Positions 45,820 through 53,890 of a stretch of DNA of 64,000 bases are shown here, piece by piece. Made by a program: the position numbers and the translations under genes. This DNA is from Microbacterium ginsengisoli. Lineage in GTDB: Bacteria > Actinomycetota > Actinomycetes > Actinomycetales > Microbacteriaceae. Under the pieces are notes generated by a model. It had not been told where the DNA came from. It saw only the letters and a program-made list of their open reading frames with translations, and ran no database searches. Every line of letters begins with the position of its first letter. Position 1 is the stretch's first letter. The stretch is from assembly GCF_000956535.1 (NCBI RefSeq), contig NZ_JYIY01000078.1, forward strand, positions 62,001-126,000. The letters are read 5' to 3'.

Positions 45820-46811
45820 CCCTCCAGCGGGGGCATGACGGCCCACGACCGGTCGCGGGCGATCGCGAGGCCGTCGCGCATGCCGCGGAACAGATTGCTG
45901 GTGCCGCGCACCTTCCGCTCGACGATGAGCAGACGGATGATCTCCTTGACGAACGTGAGCGCCGTGCCGAGCGCGAAACGCACCGGACGGTAGGCGCCGT
46001 GCTCGGCGAAGTAGTGCCGCATGATCCCGCGGTTGCGCATGATGTAGTAGCGGTACGCGTCGCTCGACGCGTTCAGGTGCCGGATGCCCATGTCCCACTG
46101 GCGGATCTCGCGCGTGCGGGTGAGGACGAACTCGTTGACGATGACCGCGGTGGTGCGCAGCGAGGCGAGCCAGCCGTAGACCGAGTCATCCCAGTAGATG
46201 AAGAAGCGGGGGTCGGGAAGGCCGATCTCGGCCACGATCGAGCGGTGGATGAACATGCCCTCGAAGCACCCGGAGTTCATCTCCCGGTAGCCAGCGCCAT
46301 CGAACCCCGCGGGCGCGAACGGGATGGGGATGCCGAGGGGGATCGACAGGCGGTACTGCCAGTAGAACTCGCTGCCGTCGTAGTCGTAGCGGCGCCCCTG
46401 GATGCTCTTGAACCGCGGTGCCCACGCGCCCATGCGCGCGAGTCCGTCGGAGATGACCTCCACGTCGTCGTCCATGAGCCAGATCCACTCGCTGCCGAGC
46501 TCGTACGCGACCTGCATCCCGGCGCTGAACCCGCCCGAGCCACCGGTGTTTTCCTCGAGCCGGCGGTAGACGAGCTCGGTGCCGAGACGTTCCCGGTAGC
46601 TCTCGACGACCTCGGTGGTGTCGTCGCCCGAAGCGTTGTCGACGATCACGACGTGGCCCGGTTTCGGATCCATCGCGATGATGCTGTCGAGAAGCTTCGA
46701 CAGCAGCGCCGACCGGTTGTAGGTGACGATCGCGATCGTCGCCGACGCGGGGTCGAACGAGGTGGTGGCGGGCACGTCGAAGGCAGGGGATGCGGCGGCC
46801 ATAGCCCTCAC
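45816..46811 (-). CDS. Glycosyltransferase family 2 (GlfT1-like)
   Basis: 331 residues from the GTG that overlaps the next gene's stop; an ATG three codons later is also possible. GT-A motifs are ATIAIVTYNRSALLSKLLDSI, VVIVDNASGDDTTEVVESY, NTGGSGGFSAGMQVAYELG, the metal site WIWLMDDDVEV, and FIYWDDSVYGWLASL with a catalytic-type Asp pair. The G-G-S-G-G-x-S/N-x-G block and DDD resemble galactofuranosyltransferases. It could add the first galactofuranose residues that GlfT2 extends. Cytoplasmic; no membrane helices. Confidence 0.85.
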   Translation of the reverse strand: MRAMAAASPAFDVPATTSFDPASATIAIVTYNRSALLSKLLDSIIAMDPKPGHVVIVDNASGDDTTEVVESYRERLGTELVYRRLEENTGGSGGFSAGMQVAYELGSEWIWLMDDDVEVISDGLARMGAWAPRFKSIQGRRYDYDGSEFYWQYRLSIPLGIPIPFAPAGFDGAGYREMNSGCFEGMFIHRSIVAEIGLPDPRFFIYWDDSVYGWLASLRTTAVIVNEFVLTRTREIRQWDMGIRHLNASSDAYRYYIMRNRGIMRHYFAEHGAYRPVRFALGTALTFVKEIIRLLIVERKVRGTSNLFRGMRDGLAIARDRSWAVMPPLEG

Positions 46812-48100
46812 ATCCTACCGAGCCTTCCTCGCCACTCCCACAGCGACTGGTGCTCGTAGGCGCGCGTCGCGCAGACGACGAGCAGCAGCCATCCGAATCC
46901 CGAGAGGGCGAAGCTCTCGAAGAAGGAGTAGACGATGAGGGCGACGAGCACGAGCGGCGTCCACGCGTAGACGACCGAGCGCCGGTTGGATGCGTCGATC
47001 CATGAACGCACGAAGGCCGTCGCGCAGAGCGCGAAGAACAGGACGAACCCGATCCAGCCGAGTTGCAGCAGCGCGTCGAAGAAGGCGTTCAGCGCCGACA
47101 GGTTGGTCGTGCCCAGGCTGGCGTTGATGGCCGAGAACGGCATGTCGCCGGGGATCCACGGTCCGAACCAGCCCCATCCTCGGAAGGGGTGGCTGCGCAC
47201 GAATCGCAGCACCGTGAGCCACAGGTCGTAGCGTGCGTTGATGTCGTTGTCGGCGCCGATCAGGGTGATGAGGCGCTGGCGCAGCAGGTAGGCCAGCACG
47301 ATGCTGGCGAGCACGGCGGCGCCGAGGGTCCACTGCACGGCGGACCGATACGGCGCCCGTGTGTGCCGAACCATCAGCAGAACGGATGTCGCCACCGCGC
47401 CGGCGATCGCGACGACCAGCACGATCGGCGATCCCGTGAGGAGGGCGAGCGCTCCGGCGAGCAGCACGGAGCCGAGCGAGAGCCACGGGGAGACCGTGTT
47501 CGCTCGCCACTCGATCACGAAGGTCACGATCGCCATCACCGCCGTGAACCCGAGGGCGTTGCGGGTGCCGAAGATGCCCTGGACGGGTCCGAGCGAGGCG
47601 ATGTTGCCCTGGATGCCGAGGATGTCGATGGGATGGTCGAGGAAGACACCCGCGAGCAGTTCGAGGGCGAGCGAGAGCACGAGCACGATGCGCGCGACGT
47701 TGGCGAGCGCGTGCACGACCTCCAGTGTGTCGCGGGTGTTCGCGATCGCGACCCCGACGAGCGCGATCGCGACGATCGAGACCGCTGAGACGAGGCCGGC
47801 CTGAGGGTCGGTGTTCCACAGCAGGCTGAGGGCGGCCCACCCGACGAATCCGACGGCGAGCGGCGTGGTCAGCCGGGGGAGGGAGATGACGCGCCGGTGG
47901 GCGAGGAGGACGGCCACCGCGAGCACCGACAGCACCGCCACCATGGTGACGTAGGTCGCGATACCCGCTGTCCGTTCGATGACAGTGCGGCAGCAGACCA
48001 CCAGGAAAGCGGTCATCGTGAAGGCGTGCGCGAATCTGTCGGAGCCGAGGAGCGTGGTCAGGGGGTCTGCCGGCGGGCGGGCGGAGGCGGCATCCGTCAT
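46808..48100 (-). CDS. O-antigen ligase/polymerase-like membrane protein (Wzy/WaaL type)
   Basis: 430 residues from the ATG at 48100, which overlaps the upstream stop (another ATG lies four codons earlier). Eleven or twelve helices surround a typical Wzy_C loop, RFVRSHPFRGWGWFGPWIPGDMPFSAINASLG, then NLSALNAFFDALLQLGWIGFVLFFAL. The loop arginines and the N-A-F-x-x-x-L-x-x-x-G end match polymerases and ligases that act on lipid-linked glycans outside the membrane. In this cluster it may polymerise repeat units or join the galactofuran-type polymer to an acceptor. Confidence 0.82.
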   Translation of the reverse strand: MTDAASARPPADPLTTLLGSDRFAHAFTMTAFLVVCCRTVIERTAGIATYVTMVAVLSVLAVAVLLAHRRVISLPRLTTPLAVGFVGWAALSLLWNTDPQAGLVSAVSIVAIALVGVAIANTRDTLEVVHALANVARIVLVLSLALELLAGVFLDHPIDILGIQGNIASLGPVQGIFGTRNALGFTAVMAIVTFVIEWRANTVSPWLSLGSVLLAGALALLTGSPIVLVVAIAGAVATSVLLMVRHTRAPYRSAVQWTLGAAVLASIVLAYLLRQRLITLIGADNDINARYDLWLTVLRFVRSHPFRGWGWFGPWIPGDMPFSAINASLGTTNLSALNAFFDALLQLGWIGFVLFFALCATAFVRSWIDASNRRSVVYAWTPLVLVALIVYSFFESFALSGFGWLLLVVCATRAYEHQSLWEWRGRLGRM

Positions 48101-49290
48101 CGAGACCGCCATTGCTCCGAGGCGGCGCCGCGCGCGGGCGCATCGCCGGTCACACGCGGCGCGCGCTTGATCGCGAACGTCACGGCGACGACGAGTGCCC
48201 ACGCCGACGGCGGAAGCCCGGCCGGCGAGGTCGCCGAGTGGATGAGGGTCACCGTCAGCGCGAGGGTCGGCACGAGTGTGAGCGCCGAGTAGGGACGGTC
48301 GTCGCGGATGTCCCATCTCGGTCGGTCCACGCCGAAGAACCACGATCGCCACACGGCGCCGGCCAGTGCCGCGGCGCCGAGCACCGTCGCGACGGGGCCG
48401 GCGGTGAGCCAGAGGCCGCTCCACGCCGGAGCGATGGTCACCTCCCGCGGCCACAGCACGACCACGATGAGCGAGAGCACCACGGCGGCGGCCGCGTACG
48501 CGGCGTACAGCGGCGTGCGTCCGCCGAAACGCCGCACGGTCCGCATGAGGAGCTGGGTGGTGAGCACGAGCCCGACCGCGAGTGCGGCCGCCGCGCCCGC
48601 GGGCGACCAGGCGTGCACGAACATCACAAGCTGCAGCGCCAGGACGATCCCGCGCACCCCGCGCCGTGATGCCCGAGCACGCAGCAGGGCGCCGGTCGCG
48701 ATGAGGCCGGTGAGGGCCGTCGCCGCGAGGACGTCGGGGGATCCGAGGCCACCGGTGATCGAGCCGAGACGCCAGAGCGATCCGTCGCTCACGAGGAGCC
48801 CGGTCGCGCCCTCGAGAGGTCCGCGCAGCACGGTCGCCGCCCACGCCTCCAGCGCGAGTCCGGCCCCGAGCACCCACGACGCCGCCGACGAAAGCGCGAT
48901 CACGAGTTCGACCCACGTCAGCACACTCGCCAGGAAGAGGCCGTGCACCGCGGCGGACGCGAGAGCGAGTGCCGCGGGCCAGAGCGTCGCCCGATCGGGG
49001 GAGAGGGCGATGGTCGTCGCCGCGACGACGACGAACGCGAGCGCCGCCCACGGCAGCCGGCGCCAGGCGAGGCGCCCGCGGCCGAAGAGCCAGATCGCGA
49101 GCGTGGCCACGAGCGAGGCGGCGAGCAGCAGCTCGGCGACGTCGGGGCCGAGCAGCGATGCCCAGAGAGGGAGACCCACCAGGATAACGAGCGCGACGAG
49201 GCACCACGCGCGCAGCAGCAGGTGCGGGGTCGTCTCGCGGAGCGGGGCGGCGGGCGGCGCGGCGATCGGGTGTCTCGAGTGCACGGCCAT
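48097..49290 (-). CDS. Polytopic membrane protein, diverged O-antigen-ligase-like paralogue
   Basis: 397 residues from the ATG at 49290; the much longer open frame upstream overlaps manA and was rejected. About ten helices. The helix pair around LWRLGSITGGLGSPDVLAATALTGLIATGALL lines up by eye with GPVQGIFGTRNALGFTAVMAIVTFVI of the neighbouring Wzy-like protein, and both end in similar last helices. The large loop with the N-A-F motif is missing here. It may be an accessory or a degenerate polymerase. TACGCT (49300-49305) lies nine bases before the start and is divergent to the manA promoter. Confidence 0.65.
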   Translation of the reverse strand: MAVHSRHPIAAPPAAPLRETTPHLLLRAWCLVALVILVGLPLWASLLGPDVAELLLAASLVATLAIWLFGRGRLAWRRLPWAALAFVVVAATTIALSPDRATLWPAALALASAAVHGLFLASVLTWVELVIALSSAASWVLGAGLALEAWAATVLRGPLEGATGLLVSDGSLWRLGSITGGLGSPDVLAATALTGLIATGALLRARASRRGVRGIVLALQLVMFVHAWSPAGAAAALAVGLVLTTQLLMRTVRRFGGRTPLYAAYAAAAVVLSLIVVVLWPREVTIAPAWSGLWLTAGPVATVLGAAALAGAVWRSWFFGVDRPRWDIRDDRPYSALTLVPTLALTVTLIHSATSPAGLPPSAWALVVAVTFAIKRAPRVTGDAPARGAASEQWRSR

Positions 49291-49317
49291 CGTGATCTCA
49301 GCGTAGTCGCGCCCGCC

Positions 49318-49323
49318 TAGGCT
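49318..49323 (+). promoter_or_regulatory. -10 hexamer TAGGCT for manA (leaderless)
   Basis: TAGGCT, GACAGG, then GTG at 49330. It sits in a 39-base divergent gap. Confidence 0.6.
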
Positions 49324-49329
49324 GACAGG

Positions 49330-50496
49330 GTGATCGTGACGCTGTCCAACGCTCCGCGCGACTACGCCTGGGGTTCGAGTACTCTCATCGCCGACCTCGA
49401 GGGCCGTGCGCCGTCGGGCCGGCCCGAGGCCGAGACCTGGTTCGGCGACCATCCGGCGTCTCCGGCGCTCGTCGGCGCACCGGGGTCCCCGACGCTCGAC
49501 GCGTGGCTGACGGCGCGCGGCGAACGCCCCCTCCCGTATCTGCTGAAGCTCCTCGCCGCCGCGGCGCCCCTCTCGATCCAGGTGCACCCGTCGAAGGCCG
49601 AGGCCGAGGCCGGGTTCGCCGCGGAGGAGGCGTCGGGGCTCGCGCGCGATGACGCGGCGCGCAACTACCGCGACGACAATCACAAGCCCGAGATCCTGGT
49701 GGCGCTGAGCGCCCGATTCGACGCGCTGGCAGGGCTGCGGCCGGTCGCGGCATCCCGGGCTCTCGTCGAGGCGCTCGGCGTCCCCGCTCTCGCCGACCGG
49801 CTCGCCGGGGACGACGATGCCGACGTGCTCGCCGACGTGCTCGCGTGGGTGCTGGGCGAGGGTGACGAGGTCACCGCCGCGGTCGGTGCGGCGCTGCAGT
49901 CCCCGGATGCCGCGGCCCGCGCGGCGTTCGCCGCCGAGCCCACCGCGAGCCTCGAGGCCCTCACCCGCGTCGCGGCGATGAATCCGGGCGACCCCGGCGT
50001 CGTGGTCGCGCTGCTCATGAACCACGTGTCTCTCGGCACCGGCGAGGCCGTCTACCTGCCGGCCGGCATCCTGCACGCCTACCTGTCGGGCCTCGGGGTG
50101 GAACTGATGGCCGCGAGCGACAATGTGCTGCGGGGAGGGTTGACGCCGAAGCACATCGACGTCGCCGAACTGCTGCGCATCGTCGACACCCGTCCGTCGG
50201 CGCCACCGTTGCTGGCGCCTGTCGTGTCCGGCGCGGTGCGACGCTACGCGCCGGCGATCCCCGACTTCGCGCTCACCCGGGTGAGCCTCGAGGGCGGTGC
50301 GGTCGAGGTGCCGATCTCGGGTCCGGCGATCGTGCTGGCGACGGCCGGGACCCCGTCGGTCGCGGGCGGTGAGGCCGCGACCTCCATCGCTCTCGTCCCC
50401 GGGGGCGCGGTGTTCCTGACAGCCGATGAGTCCGTGGTGCGGCTGTCGGGCGTGGGTGAGGCGTTTGTGGCTGAGCCGGGTGGGAACGCGGGCTGA
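49330..50496 (+). CDS. manA: Mannose-6-phosphate isomerase, class I
   Basis: 388 residues. Type I PMI signatures: DYAWGSSTLIADLEG near the N-terminus, AETWFGDHPASPA, LPYLLKLLAAAAPLSIQVHPSKAEAEAGF with the zinc-binding Gln and His, NYRDDNHKPEILVALS with zinc-ligand Glu and the flanking His, and the C-terminal LPAGILHAYLSGLGVELMAASDNVLRGGLTPKHID with the catalytic Arg region. It interconverts fructose-6-P and mannose-6-P for GDP-mannose and mannosylated lipids or glycans. In mycobacteria manA likewise lies near whiB2 and DUF3499 genes. Confidence 0.95.
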   Translation: MIVTLSNAPRDYAWGSSTLIADLEGRAPSGRPEAETWFGDHPASPALVGAPGSPTLDAWLTARGERPLPYLLKLLAAAAPLSIQVHPSKAEAEAGFAAEEASGLARDDAARNYRDDNHKPEILVALSARFDALAGLRPVAASRALVEALGVPALADRLAGDDDADVLADVLAWVLGEGDEVTAAVGAALQSPDAAARAAFAAEPTASLEALTRVAAMNPGDPGVVVALLMNHVSLGTGEAVYLPAGILHAYLSGLGVELMAASDNVLRGGLTPKHIDVAELLRIVDTRPSAPPLLAPVVSGAVRRYAPAIPDFALTRVSLEGGAVEVPISGPAIVLATAGTPSVAGGEAATSIALVPGGAVFLTADESVVRLSGVGEAFVAEPGGNAG

Positions 50497-50560
50497 AACC
50501 TCTGCCAGACCGGCGCGTCGCAAACCTTCGACTCATGGTTGAGTGTTTATGATCCGCGAC

Positions 50561-50589
50561 TTGACCAATCCGAATGACACCGCTGTAAT
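50561..50589 (+). promoter_or_regulatory. -35/-10 promoter of the WhiB gene (TTGACC-N17-TGTAAT)
   Basis: TTGACC at 50561-50566 and TGTAAT at 50584-50589 with a 17-base spacer make this the best classical promoter in the window. It implies a leader of ~30 bases and excludes the earlier ATG at 50543 as the WhiB start. Confidence 0.65.
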
Positions 50590-50629
50590 TTACATACGCG
50601 CTTCGGGTGGACGCGGAGGGGAGAACGAG

Positions 50630-50950
50630 ATGTCGGCATCGCAGTACCGATCGAGTGTTCCCGGCAACTGGTTCGTCGATCCGGTGTTCCTGGGCGTCCC
50701 GGGCGTACGCCGCCCCGAGGTCGACGACGACAATCCGCTCTCGTGGCAGACCGACGCTCTCTGCTCGCAGACGGACCCCGAGGCGTTCTTCCCCGAGAAG
50801 GGCGGATCGACCCGCGACGCCAAGCGCATCTGCTCCACCTGCGACGTCCGCGGCGAATGCCTCGACTACGCGCTCGAGAACGACGAACGCTTCGGCATCT
50901 GGGGCGGGCTGAGCGAGCGGGAGCGCCGCAAGCTCAAGCGACGCGCCTGA
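50630..50950 (+). CDS. WhiB-family iron-sulfur transcriptional regulator (WhiB2/WhmD-like)
   Basis: 106 residues from the ATG at 50630, which has GGAGGGGAG before it and lies downstream of a clear promoter. Four cysteines hold the 4Fe-4S cluster: Cys45 (ALC), Cys68, Cys71 and Cys77 (ICSTCDVRGEC). The GIWGG turn is at 89-93 and the basic tail is ERERRKLKRRA. Length and the long N-terminus fit WhiB2/WhmD, required for septation and cell division in mycobacteria and for sporulation septation in Streptomyces (WhiB). The position between manA and the DUF5719/DUF3499 genes is the conserved one. Confidence 0.92.
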   Translation: MSASQYRSSVPGNWFVDPVFLGVPGVRRPEVDDDNPLSWQTDALCSQTDPEAFFPEKGGSTRDAKRICSTCDVRGECLDYALENDERFGIWGGLSERERRKLKRRA

Positions 50951-51007
50951 CCTCCACCCAATGCGGCGCCGCTCGGCGCGGCGCGGGGGAGTGCGTCGAC
51001 GCTCACC

Positions 51008-51013
51008 TAGGCT
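51008..51013 (+). promoter_or_regulatory. -10 hexamer TAGGCT for the GT/membrane fusion gene
   Basis: TAGGCT ends nine bases before the ATG at 51023, two or three more than in the leaderless set, so a very short leader is possible. Confidence 0.45.
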
Positions 51014-51022
51014 GACCACGTC

Positions 51023-53890
51023 ATGCCCGACCGTGTCCACGCCCTCCTCGTCGTCCGCCCCGACGGGCGCGTCCCGGCCGCGGCGCATCTTCGCGCCACG
51101 CTCGACGCGCTCTCCCGGCAGACCCGTCAGATCGACGCGCTGACCATCGTCGTGTGCGGTGGAACCGTCGAAGTGCTCGACATCGCCGGGACCTCTGGTG
51201 CCGAAGGCGTCATCACGGCGGGGTCGGCCGTCTCGTTCGCGGAGGCCCTGCGGCTCGCGACTGCGCGCCTCTCGGGCGACGCGGTGTGGCTTCTCGCGCA
51301 GGACACCGCCCCCGCCCCCGATGCTCTCGCGCGCCTGGTCGGCGCGTTGGAGATCTCCCAGACGGTCGCGGTCGTCGCCCCGAAGGTCGTGAGCGCCGAC
51401 GACACCGCGCTCATCGTCTCGCTCGGAGAGACCCTCACCCACGGTGGGCGCCGTATCGGCCTGGCGGACGACGAACTCGACCAGGGCCAGCACGACCACG
51501 TGGAAGACGTGCTCGGCGCCGACGTGCGCGGCATGCTCGTGCGCACCTCGGTGTGGCGGGCGCTCGACGGTCTCGACGACGCGCTCGCCGGTGCCGACGA
51601 GGGGCTGGACCTCGGCATCCGGGCCCGACTCGCCGGGCATCGCGTGACCGTGCAGCCCCGCGCCGTGGTCGCGGTGGCGGGTGATGGTGTCGCCGGTCTG
51701 CCGAGCCCCGACACCCGTCGTCGCCGTCGGCATCGGGCGTTCGCGACCCGCACGGCCCAACTGCATCGGCGCCTCGCGTACGCCCCCGCGGGCGCCGTCC
51801 CGCTCCACTGGCTGACCCTGCTCCCGATCACTCTGTGGCGCACGGTGATGCACCTGGTGGCCAAGAGCCCGGCGCTCGTGCTCCCCGAATGGGGTGCGGG
51901 TCTCGTCGCCGCCTGGCGGCCCGCCGCGCTCGCCCGGTCGCGTTCACGCATCCGCCGCGCGCGGGTGGCTGCGTGGTCGTCTCTGTCGTTGCTGCGCATC
52001 TCCCGCTCCGACCTGCGAACGCGGGTCGAGGCCGACGGTGATCCGGATGCCGCGGCCCGCCCGACGCGCGAGGAGCTGCGCTTCTTCGCCGGTGGCGGAG
52101 CCTGGGTCGTGCTGGCCGCGCTCGTGGTCTCCATCGCGGCGTTCCCGGCTCTGCTGGCCTGGCCCACGCTCGGCGGAGGAGCACTGGCTCCGCTGTCATC
52201 GACGCTCTCGCAGCTCTGGGCGAACGCGCTGTACGGCGCCCATTCGGTCGGATTGGACGCCGCGATCCCCTCCGATCCGTTCTCCGCCCTGCTCGCGCTG
52301 ATCGGAACCCTCTCTCCCGGGGCACCGTCGCGCGCGCTGGTCGTGCTCTGGATCGCCGCGCTGCCGCTCGCTGCTCTCGGCGGCTGGTTCGCCGCCACCC
52401 GGATCACCTCCCGCGACTCGCTGCGCATCCTCGCTGCGGTGCTGTGGGCGCTCGCACCCACCTTCCTGGTGGCGCTCGTCGACGGTCGGCCGGCGGCATT
52501 GATCGCGCACCTCGCCCTCCCGTGGCTGCTCTACGCCGGCGCGGTGGCGCATCGGTCGTGGGCCTCCGCCGGCACGGCCTCCCTCGTGATGGTGGTGGTC
52601 TGGGCGGCGTCGCCGTCCCTCGCTCCTGCGCTCGTGGCGCTGTGGGTGCTGGCCGTCATCTCCACAGTGGTCGCGCGCGGGGGGCCGGGCGTCGCGCAGG
52701 TCGTGTGGACGATCATCCCGGCCGTCGTCGTCTTCCTGCCCCTCGCCTGGGCACAGGTCAACGCCGGCACTCCGTGGGGCCTCCTGGCCGACCCGGGCAT
52801 CACCGTCTCCGGTGGGGCGAGCGCGGATGCCGCGGGTCGCCTGGCGCTCGTGGCCGGATTCCCCGTGGACGGACTCGGGGGGTGGGAGCAGCTCGTCTCC
52901 GCTCACCTGCCCGGGCTCCCCACGTGGGCGCCGGCGCTGCTCCTGGCCCCGCTCGCGATCGTGGCGCTGGCCTCGCTGCTCACGCCGCGCTGGTTCGTGG
53001 GGGCCGCGGCCCTCATCCTCGTGGTCCTCGGTCTCGGCACGGCGTTCCTCGCCGTCGGGGTGAGCGTCGCGTTCGCCGCCGACGGCACGCCCGTCGCGCT
53101 GTGGCCGGGCGCGGCTCTCAGTCTGGCGTGGGCGGGGGTCGTCGGCGCTGCGCTCGTCACGCTCGATGCTGGGCTGCCGGTCCGGGCCGCGGCGGCACGC
53201 GGCGTCACGATCGCCGTCCTGGTCGTGCTCGGCGCGGCAGCCGTCCTGCCGCTGCTCGCGTCCGAGCGGCGTGGCGCGCTCGAGATCACCAACGGCCCCG
53301 ACTCGACGGTGCCCGCCTTCGTCGACGCGCAGACCCGTACCACGCCGAACGTCGCGACCGCCGTCGTCACTCCGCTCTCCTCGGGAGCGATCTCTCTCGA
53401 CGTCGTCTGGAACGGCGGCGCCACCCTCGACGGCCAGTCGACCCTGCTCGCCACGCGTACGTCGGCGTCCGGGGCGTCCGTCCAGTTCGCCGGTCTGGTC
53501 GTCGACACCCTCTCCTCCGGCGCCGACGCTCCGCTCGCGGCGCTCGCCTCCGCCGGTGTGGGATACATCCTCATCCCGACGCTGCCGGGCTCTGAGACCG
53601 ACGCGGCTCGCGCGACCCGTCTGGCCGCAGCCGCCGCCCTGAACCAGAACGCGCAGCTCGCGGATGTCGGCCTCACTCCCAAGGGGGAGCTCTGGGCCGT
53701 GCGCGCCGGGGTCGTGCCCCGAGCGGATGCCGCGGCATCCGTCACCGCCACCGCCACGCTGGTCGGGGTGGGGCAGCTCGCCATCGTCGTCATCGCGCTG
53801 CTGCTCTCGCTGCCGACCGCCGCGTCTCGGCGACTCGCCCGCCAGACCCCGCGTGTCGTGGGTCCGCGCGCTCGGGAGGACGACCGATGA
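51023..53890 (+). CDS. Glycosyltransferase-like / polytopic membrane fusion protein
   Basis: 955 residues. Residues ~1-250 look like a GT2 domain (HALLVVRPDGRVPAAAHLRATLDALSRQ, AVWLLAQDTAPAPDALARLVGALE, AVVAPKVV, DVRGMLVRTSVWRALDGLDDALAGADEGLDLGIRARLAG). The metal-binding DxD is replaced by AQDTAP and the catalytic part is atypical. A linker with a helix near 270 is followed by ~12 membrane helices (360-760) and a beta-rich outside domain (~775-920) before a last helix. This build is found beside whiB2 and DUF5719 genes across actinobacteria and its function is unknown. It may act on a lipid-linked glycan at the septum. It overlaps the next gene by four bases. Confidence 0.75.
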   Translation: MPDRVHALLVVRPDGRVPAAAHLRATLDALSRQTRQIDALTIVVCGGTVEVLDIAGTSGAEGVITAGSAVSFAEALRLATARLSGDAVWLLAQDTAPAPDALARLVGALEISQTVAVVAPKVVSADDTALIVSLGETLTHGGRRIGLADDELDQGQHDHVEDVLGADVRGMLVRTSVWRALDGLDDALAGADEGLDLGIRARLAGHRVTVQPRAVVAVAGDGVAGLPSPDTRRRRRHRAFATRTAQLHRRLAYAPAGAVPLHWLTLLPITLWRTVMHLVAKSPALVLPEWGAGLVAAWRPAALARSRSRIRRARVAAWSSLSLLRISRSDLRTRVEADGDPDAAARPTREELRFFAGGGAWVVLAALVVSIAAFPALLAWPTLGGGALAPLSSTLSQLWANALYGAHSVGLDAAIPSDPFSALLALIGTLSPGAPSRALVVLWIAALPLAALGGWFAATRITSRDSLRILAAVLWALAPTFLVALVDGRPAALIAHLALPWLLYAGAVAHRSWASAGTASLVMVVVWAASPSLAPALVALWVLAVISTVVARGGPGVAQVVWTIIPAVVVFLPLAWAQVNAGTPWGLLADPGITVSGGASADAAGRLALVAGFPVDGLGGWEQLVSAHLPGLPTWAPALLLAPLAIVALASLLTPRWFVGAAALILVVLGLGTAFLAVGVSVAFAADGTPVALWPGAALSLAWAGVVGAALVTLDAGLPVRAAAARGVTIAVLVVLGAAAVLPLLASERRGALEITNGPDSTVPAFVDAQTRTTPNVATAVVTPLSSGAISLDVVWNGGATLDGQSTLLATRTSASGASVQFAGLVVDTLSSGADAPLAALASAGVGYILIPTLPGSETDAARATRLAAAAALNQNAQLADVGLTPKGELWAVRAGVVPRADAAASVTATATLVGVGQLAIVVIALLLSLPTAASRRLARQTPRVVGPRAREDDR

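Noticed and set aside
50543-50629. Earlier ATG adding 29 residues to the WhiB protein
   Set aside because: It lies upstream of the TTGACC/TGTAAT promoter, so it would not be on the mRNA; the added residues are unlike WhiB proteins.
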